From positions 372,001 to 436,000 of the forward strand of contig NZ_JALJCW010000003.1 of the NCBI RefSeq assembly GCF_023634025.1: 64,000 bases of DNA, read 5' to 3'. The stretch's first letter is position 1. Every line of letters starts with the position of its first letter. The translations under genes and the position numbers were made by a program. This DNA comes from Hanstruepera flava (GTDB lineage Bacteria > Bacteroidota > Bacteroidia > Flavobacteriales > Flavobacteriaceae). Shown piece by piece: positions 7,448 through 16,893 of this stretch. A model generated the notes under the pieces. That model saw only the letters and a program-made list of their open reading frames with translations, did not search any database and had not been told where the DNA came from.

Positions 7448-9190
7448 ATGTCCATTTTCTAACAATGTGTCTCTATTACCGTATAATAATTCGGCAACAT
7501 TAATAAGCTTCTTAATCATATCGTTAACATTATCATTATCGTTAACAAGTGATGAGGCCATATCTACGGTTATCAGGTCTTTTCTAATTAAAGTATCAAT
7601 CTCTAAATTCCCTTTATGAATATTATCTCTAGCCTCTTCTTTTAGTGCCATTAAGGTTTTATAATATGTATCTCTTTCTTTTTCTGTTCTAAACAAATGA
7701 ATGGTACGCAATACTTTGGCTACGCGTTTCCTTAATTTGTCGTACTCCTTTTTTATGTACTTGTTTTCAGAGTTGAGGTATAATGTAATATTTCTACTTA
7801 ATTCACTCACATCTCTAATAATCTCAACCATTTTACGGTTAGCTACTTTTATCTCGCTAATCTGTCTGTTTTGAGCTTCTGTTAAATCTAATTGGCTTTG
7901 GGCTTTGGTTGCATAATTTATTATTTGCCCATAAACACTCTTTATTTTAGTAATGTACTGTTCCCTAATATCCAACTCAAATAACACATTAGATTTTTTT
8001 ATAACTTTCTTTAATTTCAATTCAGATTTTATGTCTTTTCTATGAATATTTAAAGCATGTGCAACAATCTCAAATATGCTCTTTTTATACAGATACTTTG
8101 ATTCTCTTAATAGTGCAGCAATTGCTGTTTCTGGATATTTTAATATTGACTTTTTAAGAAATTTAGGTTCATTAACAGGCTTTTCGGGTTCTAATTTTTC
8201 TGTTACTAAACGCTCTACCAATTTTGAAATTGGGTTAACAAACCAAATTAATAAAAAGGTATTAATAATATTAAAAGCAGTGTGAAACAATGAAATAGCA
8301 ACAGGAATTGCAGCAGCAGATAAATACGGTGAATCTGATCCGAATGCTTGGCTCAACCAGTCAATAAACCGTAAAAAAGGATAAAATAAAACGAGCATCC
8401 ACAATACACCCAATATATTAAAAACCAAATGTGCCCTTGCTGTACGTTTGGCTTTGTAGTTAGCTACCAATGCCGCCAGATTAGCTGTTATGGTCGTTCC
8501 AATATTTTCACCTAAAACCATTGCGGCTGCCAGTTCAAAAGGAATCCAACCTTCAGCTGTCATTATTAATGTTAATGCCATGGTTGCACTAGATGATTGT
8601 ATAACTACCGTTAAAACGGTTCCTATTAATAAAAAAAGTAAAATAGAAATATACCCCAAATTGGTGTAATGCGATAGAAAAGCTAAAATCTCTGGATTAC
8701 TTTTTATATCTGGCATGGCTTCTTTAAGAAACTGAAGCCCTATAAACAGTAGCGCAAATCCTATAATGAAGTTTCCCCAATCGCTTGCTTTTTTACGTTT
8801 TGAAAACGTAAATAAAAACCCAAAACCTACTAATGGAAGAGCTATTGTACTCATGCTTACTTTAAATCCTAAAATGGTTATTAGCCAGGCGGTAACAGTT
8901 GTCCCAATATTAGCTCCCATAATTACACTTATAGACTCGGTTAAAGTAAGAAGCCCGGCATTAGAAAAGCTTACTACCATTAACGTTGTTGCCGAAGAAG
9001 ATTGAATAACGGCTGTAATTAAAAACCCAGTAATAACGCCAAAAACCCTATTCGATGTCATAGACGCCAAAATGGACCGTAGTTTATTACCAGCCAGTTT
9101 TAACAAGGCATCACTCATAACCTTCATCCCAAAAAGGAATAAGCCTAATGCACCTATTAATTGCAAAATGTCATAAAATCCGTAAGACAT
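7430..9190 (-). CDS. Na/Pi cotransporter family protein (NptA/YjbB type) with PhoU-like C-terminus
   Basis: The 586-aa protein starts MSYGFYDILQLIGALGLFLFGMKVM, typical of the Na/Pi cotransporter II-related family. The duplicated QSSSAT motif appears near residues 63 and 199, each within a membrane helix, and is the hallmark of the sodium/phosphate carrier fold. From about residue 350 a soluble helical PhoU-like domain follows. It is convergent with the PiT gene, so two unrelated phosphate carriers, each with a PhoU-like tail, lie back to back. Its leader (9191-9211) contains the sequence complementary to the candidate sRNA; no Pho-like repeats were seen upstream. In some bacteria this family exports rather than imports phosphate; direction is not decidable here. 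Confidence 0.88.
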   Translation of the reverse strand: MSYGFYDILQLIGALGLFLFGMKVMSDALLKLAGNKLRSILASMTSNRVFGVITGFLITAVIQSSSATTLMVVSFSNAGLLTLTESISVIMGANIGTTVTAWLITILGFKVSMSTIALPLVGFGFLFTFSKRKKASDWGNFIIGFALLFIGLQFLKEAMPDIKSNPEILAFLSHYTNLGYISILLFLLIGTVLTVVIQSSSATMALTLIMTAEGWIPFELAAAMVLGENIGTTITANLAALVANYKAKRTARAHLVFNILGVLWMLVLFYPFLRFIDWLSQAFGSDSPYLSAAAIPVAISLFHTAFNIINTFLLIWFVNPISKLVERLVTEKLEPEKPVNEPKFLKKSILKYPETAIAALLRESKYLYKKSIFEIVAHALNIHRKDIKSELKLKKVIKKSNVLFELDIREQYITKIKSVYGQIINYATKAQSQLDLTEAQNRQISEIKVANRKMVEIIRDVSELSRNITLYLNSENKYIKKEYDKLRKRVAKVLRTIHLFRTEKERDTYYKTLMALKEEARDNIHKGNLEIDTLIRKDLITVDMASSLVNDNDNVNDMIKKLINVAELLYGNRDTLLENGHKKTPS

Positions 9191-9211
9191 AGTTTAGATT
9201 GTCGACTATAT
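9191..9211 (-). promoter_or_regulatory. Leader site complementary to the candidate sRNA
   Basis: On the mRNA strand this segment sits immediately before the ATG. Its distal 13 nt (9199-9211) pair perfectly with sRNA bases 3686-3698, and the five bases next to the ATG (9191-9195) pair with 3681-3685, leaving a 3-nt bulge. Pairing would cover the translation start. Confidence 0.4.
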
Positions 9212-9250
9212 GCATTTGTAAGATTGTATTAAAGTACTGCTATCTTTTTA

Positions 9251-9286
9251 AAAAACAAAAAAGCACCTCTCTCGAGATGCTTTTTC
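9251..9286 (-). terminator. Terminator downstream of nrdA
   Basis: AGCACCTC (9262-9269) pairs with GAGATGCT (9274-9281), one G-U pair, with a T-run on the minus strand. It separates nrdA from the Na/Pi cotransporter gene. Confidence 0.75.
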
Positions 9287-9307
9287 TAACACTTAAATTT
9301 AATTTAA

Positions 9308-11782
9308 TTAAGAACCGCACATCAGGCAATCGTCACCTTCTGCTTCTTTAGCTTGAGCAATTAAAGCTTTCATCTCTTCAGCAGTCATAGGCTCAACTTC
9401 TTCAGTGGCTTGACTTTTTGCAAACTTTTCTGCTGTTTTTGCAGCTTGTTGTTTTTGCTGTGTAACCACCGTTTGGTCTACAGCTACAGTTTCTGCAACA
9501 GGCTCTTCTTTTTTATCTTTGGACAACGTGAATTTAATAGCATCTACAGCACTCTTGGTTCTTAAATAATACATACCTGTCTTTAAACCGCTCTTCCATG
9601 CATAGAAGTGCATAGAGGTTAATTTAGCCATTGTTGCGCCTTCCATAAATAAGTTCAACGATTGAGATTGGTCAATGAAATATCCGCGTTGCCGCGACAT
9701 ATCAATAATATCTTTCATGCTCAATTCCCAAACCGTTTTATATAGTTCTTTAATGTCTTGAGGAATAATATCTATATTTTGAATAGAACCATTGGCTCTC
9801 ATAATATCCTGTTTCAGGCTTTCATTCCATAAACCAAGCTCTACTAAATCTTCTAATAAATGCTTGTTTACTACAATAAACTCTCCTGATAACACACGAC
9901 GCGTGTAGATATTAGATGTATAAGGTTCAAAACATTCATTGTTTCCAAGTATTTGTGAAGTGCTTGCTGTTGGCATTGGTGCTACCAATAATGAATTTCT
10001 AACACCATGTTTTTTAACATCTTTACGCAACTTGTCCCAATTCCAACGTCCGCTTAACTCTTCATCTTTTATGTTCCATAAGTTATGTTGGAATTCACCT
10101 TTACTAATAGGCGAACCTTTATAAGTTTTATAAGGCCCATCTGCTTTTGCCTCTTCCATACTTGCTGTAACAGCAGCAAAATAAAGTGTTTCAAAAATAT
10201 CTTGGTTTAAAGCTTTGGCTTCATCACTGGTAAATGGCATACGTAATTTAATGAACGTATCGGCCAAACCTTGAACGCCTAAACCAATTGGTCTGTGACG
10301 GAAATTAGAATTCTCTGCTTCTTTAACAGGATAGTAGTTTCTATCAATTACCTTATTCAAGTTTTTGGTAACGCGCTTTGTAATACGGAACAGTTCTTTA
10401 TGGTCAAATTCACCATTTTTAATAAACATTGGTAAAGCTATAGATGCCAAATTACAAACTGCTACTTCATCTGGTGATGTATATTCTAAAATCTCTGTAC
10501 ACAAGTTAGACGAACGGATAGTTCCTAAATTTTGTTGGTTTGATTTACGGTTGGCAGCATCTTTATACAACATATAAGGCGTACCCGTTTCTATTTGGGA
10601 CTCTAATATTTTCTCCCAAAGCTCACGTGCCTTTATGGTTTTACGGCCTTTACCTTCTGACTCGTATTTTAAATATAATTCTTCAAAAGCTTCACTATGT
10701 GTTTCATCTAATCCAGGGCATTCATTAGGGCACATTAAGGTCCAAGGACCATCTTCCTGCACACGCTTCATGAATAAATCAGAAATCCACATAGCATAGA
10801 ACAAATCACGCGCACGCATTTCTTCTTTACCATGATTCTTTTTTAAATCTAAAAAGTCAAAAATATCAGCATGCCATGTTTCAATATAAATTGCGAAACT
10901 CCCTTTACGCTTTCCACCACCTTGATCAACATATCTAGCTGTATCATTAAATACTTTTAACATAGGAACGATACCATTAGACGTTCCATTAGTACCAGCT
11001 ATATAACTGCCAGTAGCACGAATATTATGAATAGCCAAACCAATACCTCCCGCAGACTGCGAAATTTTAGCAGTTTGTTTTAATGTATCGTAAATGCCAT
11101 CAATGCTATCTTCTTTCATTGTTAATAAGAAACAAGAAGACATTTGTGGTTTTGGTGTTCCAGAATTAAATAGTGTTGGTGTAGCGTGTGTAAAATATTT
11201 TTTAGACATTAACTCATAGGTTTCAATAGCAGCATCTAAATCATTTAAATGAATACCAATTGAAACACGCATAAGCATGTGTTGTGGACGCTCGGCAATT
11301 TGTCCGTTAAGTTTCAACAAATAAGATCGCTCTAATGTTTTAAACCCAAAATAATCGTAACCAAAATCGCGATTATAAATAATTGTAGAATCTAACTTTT
11401 CCTTATTCTCTTGAATAACTTTAAAAACTTCATCAGATAAAAGCGGTGCCTTTTTACCTGTTCTAGGGTTTACGTAGTTATATAAATCGCTCATTACCTC
11501 GCTGAACGATTTCTTGGTGTTTTTATGTAAGTTAGAAACAGAGATTCGTGCAGCCAATCGTGCATAATCTGGATGAGCGGTTGTCATGGTTGCAGCAATT
11601 TCTGCAGCCAAGTTATCTAACTCACTTGTTGTTACACCATCATACAAGCCTTCAATGACTCGCATGGCTACTTTTACAGGATCTACTAATTCATTCAACC
11701 CATAACACAACTTTCTTACGCGAGCTGTTATTTTGTCGAACATCATTGGTTCTTTTCTGCCGTCTCTTTTTACTACATACAT
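9308..11782 (-). CDS. nrdA: Ribonucleoside-diphosphate reductase, large (alpha) subunit, class Ia
   Basis: The enzyme makes dNDPs from NDPs with the NrdB radical subunit. The 824-aa protein starts with an ATP-cone allosteric domain (about residues 1-90, [18 protein letters not shown]). The active site is complete: redox Cys C217 (SSCFLL) and C443 (AVCNLAS), radical Cys C428 within N426-x-C428-x-E430, and the C-terminal redox pair C819 and C822 (CLMCGS). A Glu/Ala/Thr-rich linker of about 60 residues precedes the tail. It lies 179 bp downstream of nrdB in the same direction, and ends at the terminator at 9251-9286. Confidence 0.97.
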   Translation of the reverse strand: MYVVKRDGRKEPMMFDKITARVRKLCYGLNELVDPVKVAMRVIEGLYDGVTTSELDNLAAEIAATMTTAHPDYARLAARISVSNLHKNTKKSFSEVMSDLYNYVNPRTGKKAPLLSDEVFKVIQENKEKLDSTIIYNRDFGYDYFGFKTLERSYLLKLNGQIAERPQHMLMRVSIGIHLNDLDAAIETYELMSKKYFTHATPTLFNSGTPKPQMSSCFLLTMKEDSIDGIYDTLKQTAKISQSAGGIGLAIHNIRATGSYIAGTNGTSNGIVPMLKVFNDTARYVDQGGGKRKGSFAIYIETWHADIFDFLDLKKNHGKEEMRARDLFYAMWISDLFMKRVQEDGPWTLMCPNECPGLDETHSEAFEELYLKYESEGKGRKTIKARELWEKILESQIETGTPYMLYKDAANRKSNQQNLGTIRSSNLCTEILEYTSPDEVAVCNLASIALPMFIKNGEFDHKELFRITKRVTKNLNKVIDRNYYPVKEAENSNFRHRPIGLGVQGLADTFIKLRMPFTSDEAKALNQDIFETLYFAAVTASMEEAKADGPYKTYKGSPISKGEFQHNLWNIKDEELSGRWNWDKLRKDVKKHGVRNSLLVAPMPTASTSQILGNNECFEPYTSNIYTRRVLSGEFIVVNKHLLEDLVELGLWNESLKQDIMRANGSIQNIDIIPQDIKELYKTVWELSMKDIIDMSRQRGYFIDQSQSLNLFMEGATMAKLTSMHFYAWKSGLKTGMYYLRTKSAVDAIKFTLSKDKKEEPVAETVAVDQTVVTQQKQQAAKTAEKFAKSQATEEVEPMTAEEMKALIAQAKEAEGDDCLMCGS

Positions 11783-11803
11783 ATTTTTTAATGGTTTTTA
11801 TTT

Positions 11804-11823
11804 TCCTGATACACCTGTCAGGA
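11804..11823 (-). promoter_or_regulatory. Hairpin in the nrdB-nrdA spacer
   Basis: TCCTGA (11804-11809) and TCAGGA (11818-11823) form a 6-bp stem about 20 nt upstream of the nrdA start, with no T-run. It might influence processing or translation of nrdA. Confidence 0.3.
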
Positions 11824-11961
11824 TTTGGATTAATTAGTTGGTTTAGCCGTCCATTTTCTATTGTGAAAACAGACAAAAAAATTTATAATTAAGTAATAAC
11901 AGGATATTATAGATGAAAATCTATCACGAATTGCTATTAACCAATTATAATAAGGATCTAT

Positions 11962-12942
11962 TTAAAAATCAGCATCAAAACTGAACTTGTCTTTTTCTTC
12001 TTCTTTATTAAGCACACCTGCTTTTTGGTATTCAGACACACGCTTTTCAAAGAAATTGGTTTTTCCCTGTAGCGAAATCATATCCATAAAGTCAAATGGA
12101 TTTGACACATTATACTCTTTCTCACAACCAAGTTCTCCCAATAATCTATCGGTTACAAACTCCAAATATTGGGTCATAAGTTTAGCATTCATACCTATTA
12201 AACTCACCGGAAGTGACTCTGTAATAAACTCGCGTTCTATATTTAAGGCGTCAACAAGGATTTCTCTAATACGTTCTTTTGGCACTTTGTTTACCAAATG
12301 TTCGTTGTGTAAGTGTACTGCAAAATCACAGTGCACACCTTCATCTCTTGATATTAATTCATTAGAGAACGTTAAACCTGGCATTAGTCCACGTTTTTTT
12401 AGCCAAAAAATTGAGCAAAATGCACCAGAAAAGAAAATACCCTCAACTGCGGCAAAAGCAATTAAACGTTCAGCGAAACTTGGTGATTCTATCCATTTTA
12501 AAGCCCAATCGGCTTTTTTCTTAATGGCTGGAAAATTTTCAATGGCTTTAAACAAAACATCTTTCTCCTTTTCATCCTTAACATAGGTATCTATAAGTAA
12601 CGAATAGGTTTCACTGTGAATGTTCTCCATCATGATTTGGAAACCATAGAAGAATTTTGCCTCGCTATATTGTACTTCGTTAACAAAATTTTCTGCCAAA
12701 TTTTCATTCACAATGCCATCACTTGCTGCAAAGAAGGCTAAAATGTGCTTTATAAAATAACGCTCATCATCATTTAACTTTGATGACCAGTCTGTTAAAT
12801 CTTGGTGCAAATCAATTTCTTCTGCAGTCCAGAAACTAGCTTCAGACTTTTTATACCACTCCCAAATATCATGATGTTGAATAGGAAAAATTACAAATCT
12901 ATCTTTGTTTTCTTGTAAAATGGGTTCTGTAGCCTGAGACAT
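11962..12942 (-). CDS. nrdB: Ribonucleoside-diphosphate reductase, small (beta) subunit
   Basis: The 326-aa R2 protein carries the diiron site and stable tyrosyl radical that activates NrdA. All ligands are visible with the family's exact spacing: D75 (AASDG), E106 and H109 (MENIHSE), radical Tyr Y113 (ETYSLL), E167 (AVEGIF), E201 and H204 (RDEGVHCDF). It therefore belongs to the tyrosine-containing class Ia type and not the Phe-bearing Ic type. The C-terminal tail ends DKFSFDADF, which should dock on NrdA. It is the first gene of the nrdB-nrdA operon. No convincing NrdR box was found upstream. Confidence 0.97.
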   Translation of the reverse strand: MSQATEPILQENKDRFVIFPIQHHDIWEWYKKSEASFWTAEEIDLHQDLTDWSSKLNDDERYFIKHILAFFAASDGIVNENLAENFVNEVQYSEAKFFYGFQIMMENIHSETYSLLIDTYVKDEKEKDVLFKAIENFPAIKKKADWALKWIESPSFAERLIAFAAVEGIFFSGAFCSIFWLKKRGLMPGLTFSNELISRDEGVHCDFAVHLHNEHLVNKVPKERIREILVDALNIEREFITESLPVSLIGMNAKLMTQYLEFVTDRLLGELGCEKEYNVSNPFDFMDMISLQGKTNFFEKRVSEYQKAGVLNKEEEKDKFSFDADF

Positions 12943-13243
12943 GTTTCTTTTGTTTTTTATTAAATTTTAATGAATAATTTAGTGTGATTTGGGACTAACA
13001 AAGATTGAAAAATGTGTTTGAAAATGAAAGGCTAAGTTATAAACATTGTCAACAAGTTTTTAACAAAAACCCTGTAACAAGACACAGCATTAGGCTGAAA
13101 AAATAAAGTTTAACTATTTGTATATCAGGCAATTGTAATTAATATTTGATTTCAATAATTCGTAAGATTTTACGCATTAAAACTATCCTAACGCATTATA
13201 AACAGTACAATTATTACTCGAGAAATTCTAATGAAAACAAAAG

Positions 13244-13275
13244 AAAAAGAGCGGCCAAAAACAACCGCTCTTTTT
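13244..13275. terminator. Orphan terminator-like hairpin 1
   Basis: Perfect 11-bp stem: AAAAAGAGCGG (13244-13254) with CCGCTCTTTTT (13265-13275). It is followed by ACTAACTAACTAA, which gives stops in several frames. No gene ends here on either strand. Confidence 0.65.
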
Positions 13276-13316
13276 CTACTAACTAACTAACTAATAAATT
13301 TAATGAAATTCTAAAT

Positions 13317-13342
13317 AAAAAGCTAGACGAGTCTAGCTTTTT
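13317..13342. terminator. Orphan terminator-like hairpin 2
   Basis: Perfect 11-bp stem: AAAAAGCTAGA (13317-13327), loop CGAG, TCTAGCTTTTT (13332-13342). It lies 41 bp after the first hairpin and works on both strands. Confidence 0.65.
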
Positions 13343-13421
13343 ACAGATCAATAGCAAATACCCTTTAATAAATGTATAAATCCTTAAATAATTTAATAGC
13401 AATGCTAATATCTAAAATATT

Positions 13422-13476
13422 TCGATAGTTGACGTATATAAATGTATAGTTGGTAATGAAATTTGTATAATTGGTA
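13422..13476 (+). promoter_or_regulatory. Three direct repeats with 21-bp period, probable LytTR operator
   Basis: TGTATAGTTGGTA (13443) and TGTATAATTGGTA (13464) differ at one base and are 21 bp apart. A partial third copy, sharing ATAGTTG in register, starts at 13422. LytTR regulators bind direct repeats two helical turns apart, and the next gene encodes one. Confidence 0.55.
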
Positions 13477-13513
13477 TTAAGAAAAAATAAACTGCTTCAA
13501 CATATTATATTAG

Positions 13514-13521
13514 TATATTTG
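13514..13521 (+). promoter_or_regulatory. -7 element 4 bp before the response-regulator start
   Basis: TATATTTG matches TAnnTTTG perfectly and ends four bases before the ATG at 13526, so the transcript would start at or next to the start codon (leaderless). Confidence 0.55.
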
Positions 13522-13525
13522 GAAT

Positions 13526-14260
13526 ATGATAAGAGCCGTAATTGTAGACGATGAGCAAAAAGCTATAGATAGCTTATCTTGGGAATTAACCACCTTTAGT
13601 AATGCTATTGAGATAGCAAAAACCTTTAGCAATCCAGAAGAAGCCATTCATTACCTCAACACTAATTCTTTGGATTGTTTGTTTTTAGATATTAACATGC
13701 CTACTATGGATGGTTTTCAGTTTCTCGACAAACTGGCCAAACGCGATTTTGCAGTTGTAATTACTACAGCTTATAATGAATATGCTTTAAAAGCGCTAAA
13801 ACATGAAGCAATAGATTATCTTCTAAAGCCAATTGATTCTGATGATTTAAAAAATACCATTAACAAAATAAAAAAACACAACTCAAATAATATTCCTATA
13901 TCCAAAATCGAGGAAGTGTTAATTAATTTCAATAAGAATTTTAATCAAAAGCGTATTTCTATTAATACAGATGGTAAGCTAGTGTTTTTAGAAACCGACG
14001 ACATAATCTATATAGAGTCTGAAGGCAATTACAGCACTTTTGTTATGAACGACAATCAAAAAATTGTTGTTACTAAAAAATTAAAGGAAGTAAATGCCAT
14101 CTTGCCTGAAAGTTATTTTTTCAGAATTCACAACTCCTATATTGTAAACCTTAATAAAATAAAAGAGTTTATAAAAAATGATGGCTATGTTATTATGCAG
14201 TCTAACTACAAAATACCTGTTGCTAGACAACGAAAATCTGACTTTTTAGATAAATTATAG
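13526..14260 (+). CDS. LytTR-family two-component response regulator
   Basis: The 244-aa protein has a receiver domain (about 1-115) with acidic pocket D8/D9, phospho-acceptor D55 (LFLDINMP), T80/T81 and K101 (LLKPID), then a LytTR DNA-binding domain (about 135-240; IYIESEGNYS, FFRIHNSYIVNLNKI). The family binds paired direct repeats as dimers, and a 21-bp-period repeat lies just upstream, suggesting autoregulation. The start cannot be moved downstream because the receiver fold begins at residue 2. The sensor kinase gene follows after 7 bp. No phenotype can be inferred from sequence. Confidence 0.93.
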   Translation: MIRAVIVDDEQKAIDSLSWELTTFSNAIEIAKTFSNPEEAIHYLNTNSLDCLFLDINMPTMDGFQFLDKLAKRDFAVVITTAYNEYALKALKHEAIDYLLKPIDSDDLKNTINKIKKHNSNNIPISKIEEVLINFNKNFNQKRISINTDGKLVFLETDDIIYIESEGNYSTFVMNDNQKIVVTKKLKEVNAILPESYFFRIHNSYIVNLNKIKEFIKNDGYVIMQSNYKIPVARQRKSDFLDKL

Positions 14261-14267
14261 TTTAATC

Positions 14268-16238
14268 ATGCTTCAGCGCCATAAATATCAACTTGTTCTA
14301 AAAATTGTTTTATTTTCTTTTAGCTTCTTATTAAGCTTCAAGGGGTTTACACAGCCTCAAAGTATAAATAAATTTATCACTTTGGTGGATAGTGTGGTAG
14401 GAGTTAAAACAAGTGGCTATAGAGAAATTAACACGGTTTTTAGAGGCACAACAAAAGATACCGTTAAAATGAATTATCTTCTAAAAAGAAGTTTAGAAGC
14501 TAATTATAATGAGGGCGCATCTTATGCTTTAAACAAATTAGGCGAAACCTATAGAAATATCTCTAATTACCAAAAAGCAATTGAGTCCCACAAACAGGCT
14601 TTTGATTATGCCAAAAACTCAAACAGCATTGAACTGGAAGTACGAAGTTTAAATATGCTTGGCGTAGTTTATAGACGAATGGACGCCATTCGTTCGGCAT
14701 TGGACTACCACAAAGAAGCTTTAGACATAGCAGAGTCTCAAAAAAACCCATCTTTAGAAATCAAGTATAATATTGCCGTTTCCCAAAATAGTATAGGCAA
14801 TATTTATTTGGCTCTCAAACAATACAATTTAGCTCTTGACCAATTTAACAAATCGCTTCAAATAGAATTGGAACTGGGCAACAAACTTGGTTTAGCCATT
14901 AACAACCAAAACATTGGCTATGCCAAAGAAAAACTGGGCAGTTTAAATGAAGCTTTAAGTTATTATGAAAAATCGTTGAAATACAATAACGAAATTAATT
15001 CAAAAATAGGTCAAGTAATTTGTTACAACAGTATTGGTAAAGTTTATATACAAAAGGAAGAGTTTAAAAAAAGTGAGGCTTTTATTAAGGATGCCTTGAG
15101 CAAAGCTCTTGAGGTAAATGATCAATATTATATTTCAACTTCATATTTAAATTTGGGGCTATTACAATTAAAACAACAAGATTATGACAATGCCGAAGAA
15201 AATCTTAACCAAGCACTTGAAATCTCAAAAGACTTTAATTTAAAGTCAACCGAAATAGAAACCTATCTATACCTCTCGGAGTTATATGATAAAATAGGAG
15301 ATTCTAAAAAAGCTTTTACATTGTACAAAAAACATGTTGTGCTTGATGAAACCCTTACCAACGAAAGAAACTTGCAATATGTTAACGATTTGATTATTAA
15401 ATATGAAAGTGAAAAGAAAAACAGCCAGATAAAAGCTTTAGCTAATGAAAATGAAATAGTAAAATTAAAACTAGCCCAAAATAACCGCACACTAATTTTA
15501 AGTTTATTAGGTGGCTGTTTAGCTCTTATTATATTATTTATACTTCATAGGCAACGTCAACTTAAAAACGATAAAAAAATAATTACTCTCGAACAAGAGA
15601 TGTTGCGAAACCAAATGAACCCACACTTTATTTTTAATTCTTTGAATTCAATTAAACTGTATATTATTAATAATGAAAAAGAAAATGCTGTTTACTATCT
15701 CAACAAGTTTTCAAAACTTATTAGAAAAATTTTAGTGGCTTCAACAGAAAAAGAAATCTCGCTAGAGGACGAGCTAGAAACCATGTCTTTATACATTAAC
15801 ATTGAAAACATAAGGTTTTCCAATGATATTGATTACAAGGTTATAATTGATGAAGGTATCAATCCAGCTCTTATTAAAGTGCCCTCATTAATATTTCAAC
15901 CTTTTTTAGAAAATGCCATATGGCATGGATTATCTTCTAAAACCGAAGACAAAAAAATTAGCCTTCATGTAAAAAGTGACAATCCCAACTATGTAACCGT
16001 TATAATTACCGATAATGGTATTGGCAGAGTGGCGTCTAACAAAATAAAAGAAACCAAAAAACTAAAAAGAAAATCCCTTGGTATACAGATTACCCATGCA
16101 CGATTAGAGAACTTCTCTAAAAACTACACTTACGATTATGAATTAAAAATTAATGACCTCTACGAATCTGGCCATGCTATTGGAACGCAAGTAGTGGTTA
16201 ATATTCCAACTAAAATAAATTCGTTAAAAATTGCCTAA
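14268..16238 (+). CDS. TPR sensor histidine kinase, LytS/YehU-type (HisKA_7TM-less)
   Basis: The 656-aa protein has an N-terminal signal/anchor (about residues 10-28), six or so tetratricopeptide repeats in the periplasmic half (about 60-370; for example ALDYHKEALDIAESQK, NQNIGYAKEKLGSLNEALSYYEKSL), a short coiled coil, a membrane helix (about 405-424) and a cytoplasmic kinase domain. The phospho-accepting His is H453 in NQMNPHFIFNSLN, the LytS-type His_kinase motif, and the ATPase lobe shows the N-box (FLENAIWHG) and G-box (ITDNGIG). It should phosphorylate the upstream LytTR regulator. The coding stop abuts the stop of the convergent DUF3109 gene with no spacer. Confidence 0.93.
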   Translation: MLQRHKYQLVLKIVLFSFSFLLSFKGFTQPQSINKFITLVDSVVGVKTSGYREINTVFRGTTKDTVKMNYLLKRSLEANYNEGASYALNKLGETYRNISNYQKAIESHKQAFDYAKNSNSIELEVRSLNMLGVVYRRMDAIRSALDYHKEALDIAESQKNPSLEIKYNIAVSQNSIGNIYLALKQYNLALDQFNKSLQIELELGNKLGLAINNQNIGYAKEKLGSLNEALSYYEKSLKYNNEINSKIGQVICYNSIGKVYIQKEEFKKSEAFIKDALSKALEVNDQYYISTSYLNLGLLQLKQQDYDNAEENLNQALEISKDFNLKSTEIETYLYLSELYDKIGDSKKAFTLYKKHVVLDETLTNERNLQYVNDLIIKYESEKKNSQIKALANENEIVKLKLAQNNRTLILSLLGGCLALIILFILHRQRQLKNDKKIITLEQEMLRNQMNPHFIFNSLNSIKLYIINNEKENAVYYLNKFSKLIRKILVASTEKEISLEDELETMSLYINIENIRFSNDIDYKVIIDEGINPALIKVPSLIFQPFLENAIWHGLSSKTEDKKISLHVKSDNPNYVTVIITDNGIGRVASNKIKETKKLKRKSLGIQITHARLENFSKNYTYDYELKINDLYESGHAIGTQVVVNIPTKINSLKIA

Positions 16239-16805
16239 TTACTTATAGTTTTCTGCAACCTTCTCCAGTTCCATGTACCAATCTTCCCCAAACTTTCTAA
16301 TTAAGGCTTCTTTTACAAACTTATAAATAGGAACCTGAAGTTCTTTCCCCAAAGTGCAGGCGTCATCACAAATGTGCCATTTGTTATAGTTTACAGCAGA
16401 AAATTCGCTATAATCATTTATTCGAATGGGATATAAATGACAAGAAACCGGTTTTTTCCAAGACACTTCTCCTTGGTTATAGGCCTCCTCTATGGCACAT
16501 AATGCTGTTCCCTTATTGTCAAAAATTACATAAGCACAATCAGCACCATCTATTAAAGGGGTTTCAAATTCATTATCTTCAGTAATTATAGATGTCCCTT
16601 GTTCCTCAATGGCTTTAATGCCCTCTTCACGTAAAAAAGGTTTTACTTTCGGGTAGATATCTTCAAGTATTTTAACTTCTTCTTTATCTAGCGGAGCACC
16701 TGCATCACCGTCAATACAACAAGCACCCTTGCAGGCTGTTAGATTACAAACAAAATCTTTTTGAATTATATCTTCTGAAACTATTGTTTTTCCTAGTTGA
16801 AACAT
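16239..16805 (-). CDS. DUF3109 family cysteine-rich protein
   Basis: The 188-aa protein carries a dense N-terminal Cys cluster, C20, C25, C29 and C30 (CNLTACKGACC), plus further Cys in ADCAY, ALCAIE, SCHLYPIRI and CDDACTLG. This pattern defines the DUF3109 family and resembles YkgJ-type zinc/iron-chelating proteins, so a metal or Fe-S centre is likely but unproven. The -7 element (16810-16817) ends four bases before the ATG, so the mRNA may be leaderless. No partner gene is obvious; marC diverges on the other side. Confidence 0.85.
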   Translation of the reverse strand: MFQLGKTIVSEDIIQKDFVCNLTACKGACCIDGDAGAPLDKEEVKILEDIYPKVKPFLREEGIKAIEEQGTSIITEDNEFETPLIDGADCAYVIFDNKGTALCAIEEAYNQGEVSWKKPVSCHLYPIRINDYSEFSAVNYNKWHICDDACTLGKELQVPIYKFVKEALIRKFGEDWYMELEKVAENYK

Positions 16806-16809
16806 GCAG

Positions 16810-16817
16810 CAAAAATA
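16810..16817 (-). promoter_or_regulatory. -7 element of the DUF3109 gene
   Basis: Minus strand TATTTTTG, a perfect TAnnTTTG, four bases from the start codon; a possible leaderless promoter. Confidence 0.5.
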
Positions 16818-16862
16818 GCTAAACTTTACTGTAATTTATATGGAATATCATTTATAATAAGC

Positions 16863-16870
16863 TAATTTTG
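16863..16870 (+). promoter_or_regulatory. -7 element of marC
   Basis: TAATTTTG matches TAnnTTTG; it lies 23 bp before the start at 16894. Confidence 0.5.
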
Positions 16871-16893
16871 CGAAAATTTTAAAGTCCAAGTCA

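Larger units (their letters stand above)
12943..13525. other. 583-bp divergent intergenic region with two orphan terminators
   Basis: The region lies between nrdB (leftward) and the LytTR regulator (rightward). It holds two terminator-like hairpins (13244-13275 and 13317-13342), a three-copy direct repeat (13422-13476) and a -7 element (13514-13521). The only ATG ORF near the first hairpin is 19 codons (13231-13290) and is not convincing. No protein gene was recognised. Confidence 0.7.

Noticed and set aside
12943-13243. NrdR box upstream of nrdB
   Set aside because: No pair of ACAnnATATnTTGT-like boxes could be found by eye.
13231-13290. 19-codon ORF over the orphan terminator
   Set aside because: It is mostly made of the hairpin itself, with no promoter or conserved pattern seen.
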